A DNA stretch of 6,543 nucleotides from Verrucomicrobiia bacterium (lineage in GTDB: Bacteria > Verrucomicrobiota > Verrucomicrobiia > Limisphaerales > UBA11358): NCBI GenBank assembly GCA_030044395.1, contig JASHVW010000289.1:1-6543 (forward strand). Reading direction: 5' to 3'. A model generated the notes under the pieces. The model saw only the letters and a list, made by a program, of their open reading frames with translations. It did no database searches and was not told the DNA's origin. Of this stretch, positions 6,232 to 6,543 are shown piece after piece. The position numbers and the translations under genes were made by a program. Within the stretch, counting starts at the first letter, position 1, and the number at the start of each line of letters is the position of its first letter.

Positions 6232-6543
6232 ATCGGCGGCACGATGACGGGTTGTTCCACGGGCTTGACCCGCTTCACGCCACCCGCCACTACGATATTC
6301 CCGGCGGCATCGAGGCTCAACTCCGGACGAGTATTCGAATAATCGTAAACCTCCTGTTTCGTGATGGTGCCGTCCGGGCTGATCACTGAGTAGAGAAACG
6401 ATTCGGCGCCGCTTTGGTAAAGGACGTGCAAATTGCTATAAGAGTCCAATTCCTCTTCCGGACGGCTGAACGAGACCATCGGACCAATTGCGGAGACCTT
6501 GAAAACGCGCCCCCCGGTGTCATCGGTCACCAGCAAATACAGC
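6201..6543 (-). CDS. Hypothetical protein, C-terminal part (gene starts beyond right edge)
   Basis: The frame is open from the window edge (LYLLVTDDTGGRVFKVSAIG) to a TAG at 6203-6201, giving 113 C-terminal residues. The visible part is rich in beta-strand-like segments: LHVLYQSGAESFLYSVISPD, then TITKQEVYDYSNTRPELSLD and AAGNIVVAGGVKRV. Such phrases (a value, a question of how it is reported or decoded, then GNIVVAGG) suggest propeller-like or repeated beta units, but this is inference. The tail is proline-rich (PVEQPVIVPPIQIGGASNGQ) with no membrane anchor. I recognise the style from hypothetical proteins of Verrucomicrobiota but cannot name a function. It converges on the integrase remnant and overlaps that remnant's open frame by 31 bases. 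Its promoter and any signal peptide lie outside the window. Confidence 0.75.
   Translation of the reverse strand, partial: LYLLVTDDTGGRVFKVSAIGPMVSFSRPEEELDSYSNLHVLYQSGAESFLYSVISPDGTITKQEVYDYSNTRPELSLDAAGNIVVAGGVKRVKPVEQPVIVPPIQIGGASNGQ

Noticed and set aside
1..6543. CRISPR array or long tandem repeats
   Set aside because: No regularly spaced repeats were seen on reading the window.

Overview
The window looks like a chromosomal segment of a Verrucomicrobiota-type bacterium. That guess rests on the protein style (a TPR protein next to a secreted lectin-like protein, both typical of Pedosphaera-like genomes as I remember them), on the tail of the integrase remnant, and on the C-terminal style of the right-edge protein. 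No taxonomic marker gene is present.

Layout. Bases 1-113 (minus strand) read as the 5' end of a group II intron running off the left edge. Bases 114-395 hold no gene I can support. Bases 396-4019 (plus strand) are a tightly packed run of three intact genes: chorismate synthase aroC, a cytoplasmic TPR-repeat protein starting 28 bases later, and an exported two-domain protein whose first possible ATG overlaps the TPR stop codon (ATGA). This is the ordinary core part of the window and probably one transcript.

Bases 4020 to about 6231 form a decayed mobile or defence island. It starts with a stub of a four-helix-bundle (S23/IVS-like) protein gene. Next, on the minus strand, is a restriction-modification pair: an intact D12-class adenine DNA methyltransferase, preceded by a NotI-family restriction endonuclease gene that has lost its whole centre (cysteine cluster and catalytic residues) and changed frame at the junction. 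On the plus strand after it is the C-terminal end of a tyrosine recombinase, with a frameshift and no N-terminal part. The reading frame of that remnant runs into a sequence resembling the antisense 3' end of tRNA-Gly, which suggests an old attachment site. The methyltransferase therefore appears to be the only surviving functional gene of a former restriction island.

Bases 6201-6543 (minus strand) are the 3' end of a hypothetical protein gene that begins beyond the right edge, convergent with the integrase remnant.

I do not see a clearly new multi-gene system. The most informative point is the orphaned methyltransferase beside a gutted NotI-family nuclease. The adenine-methylating partner implies that this nuclease recognised a site containing an adenine, unlike NotI itself.
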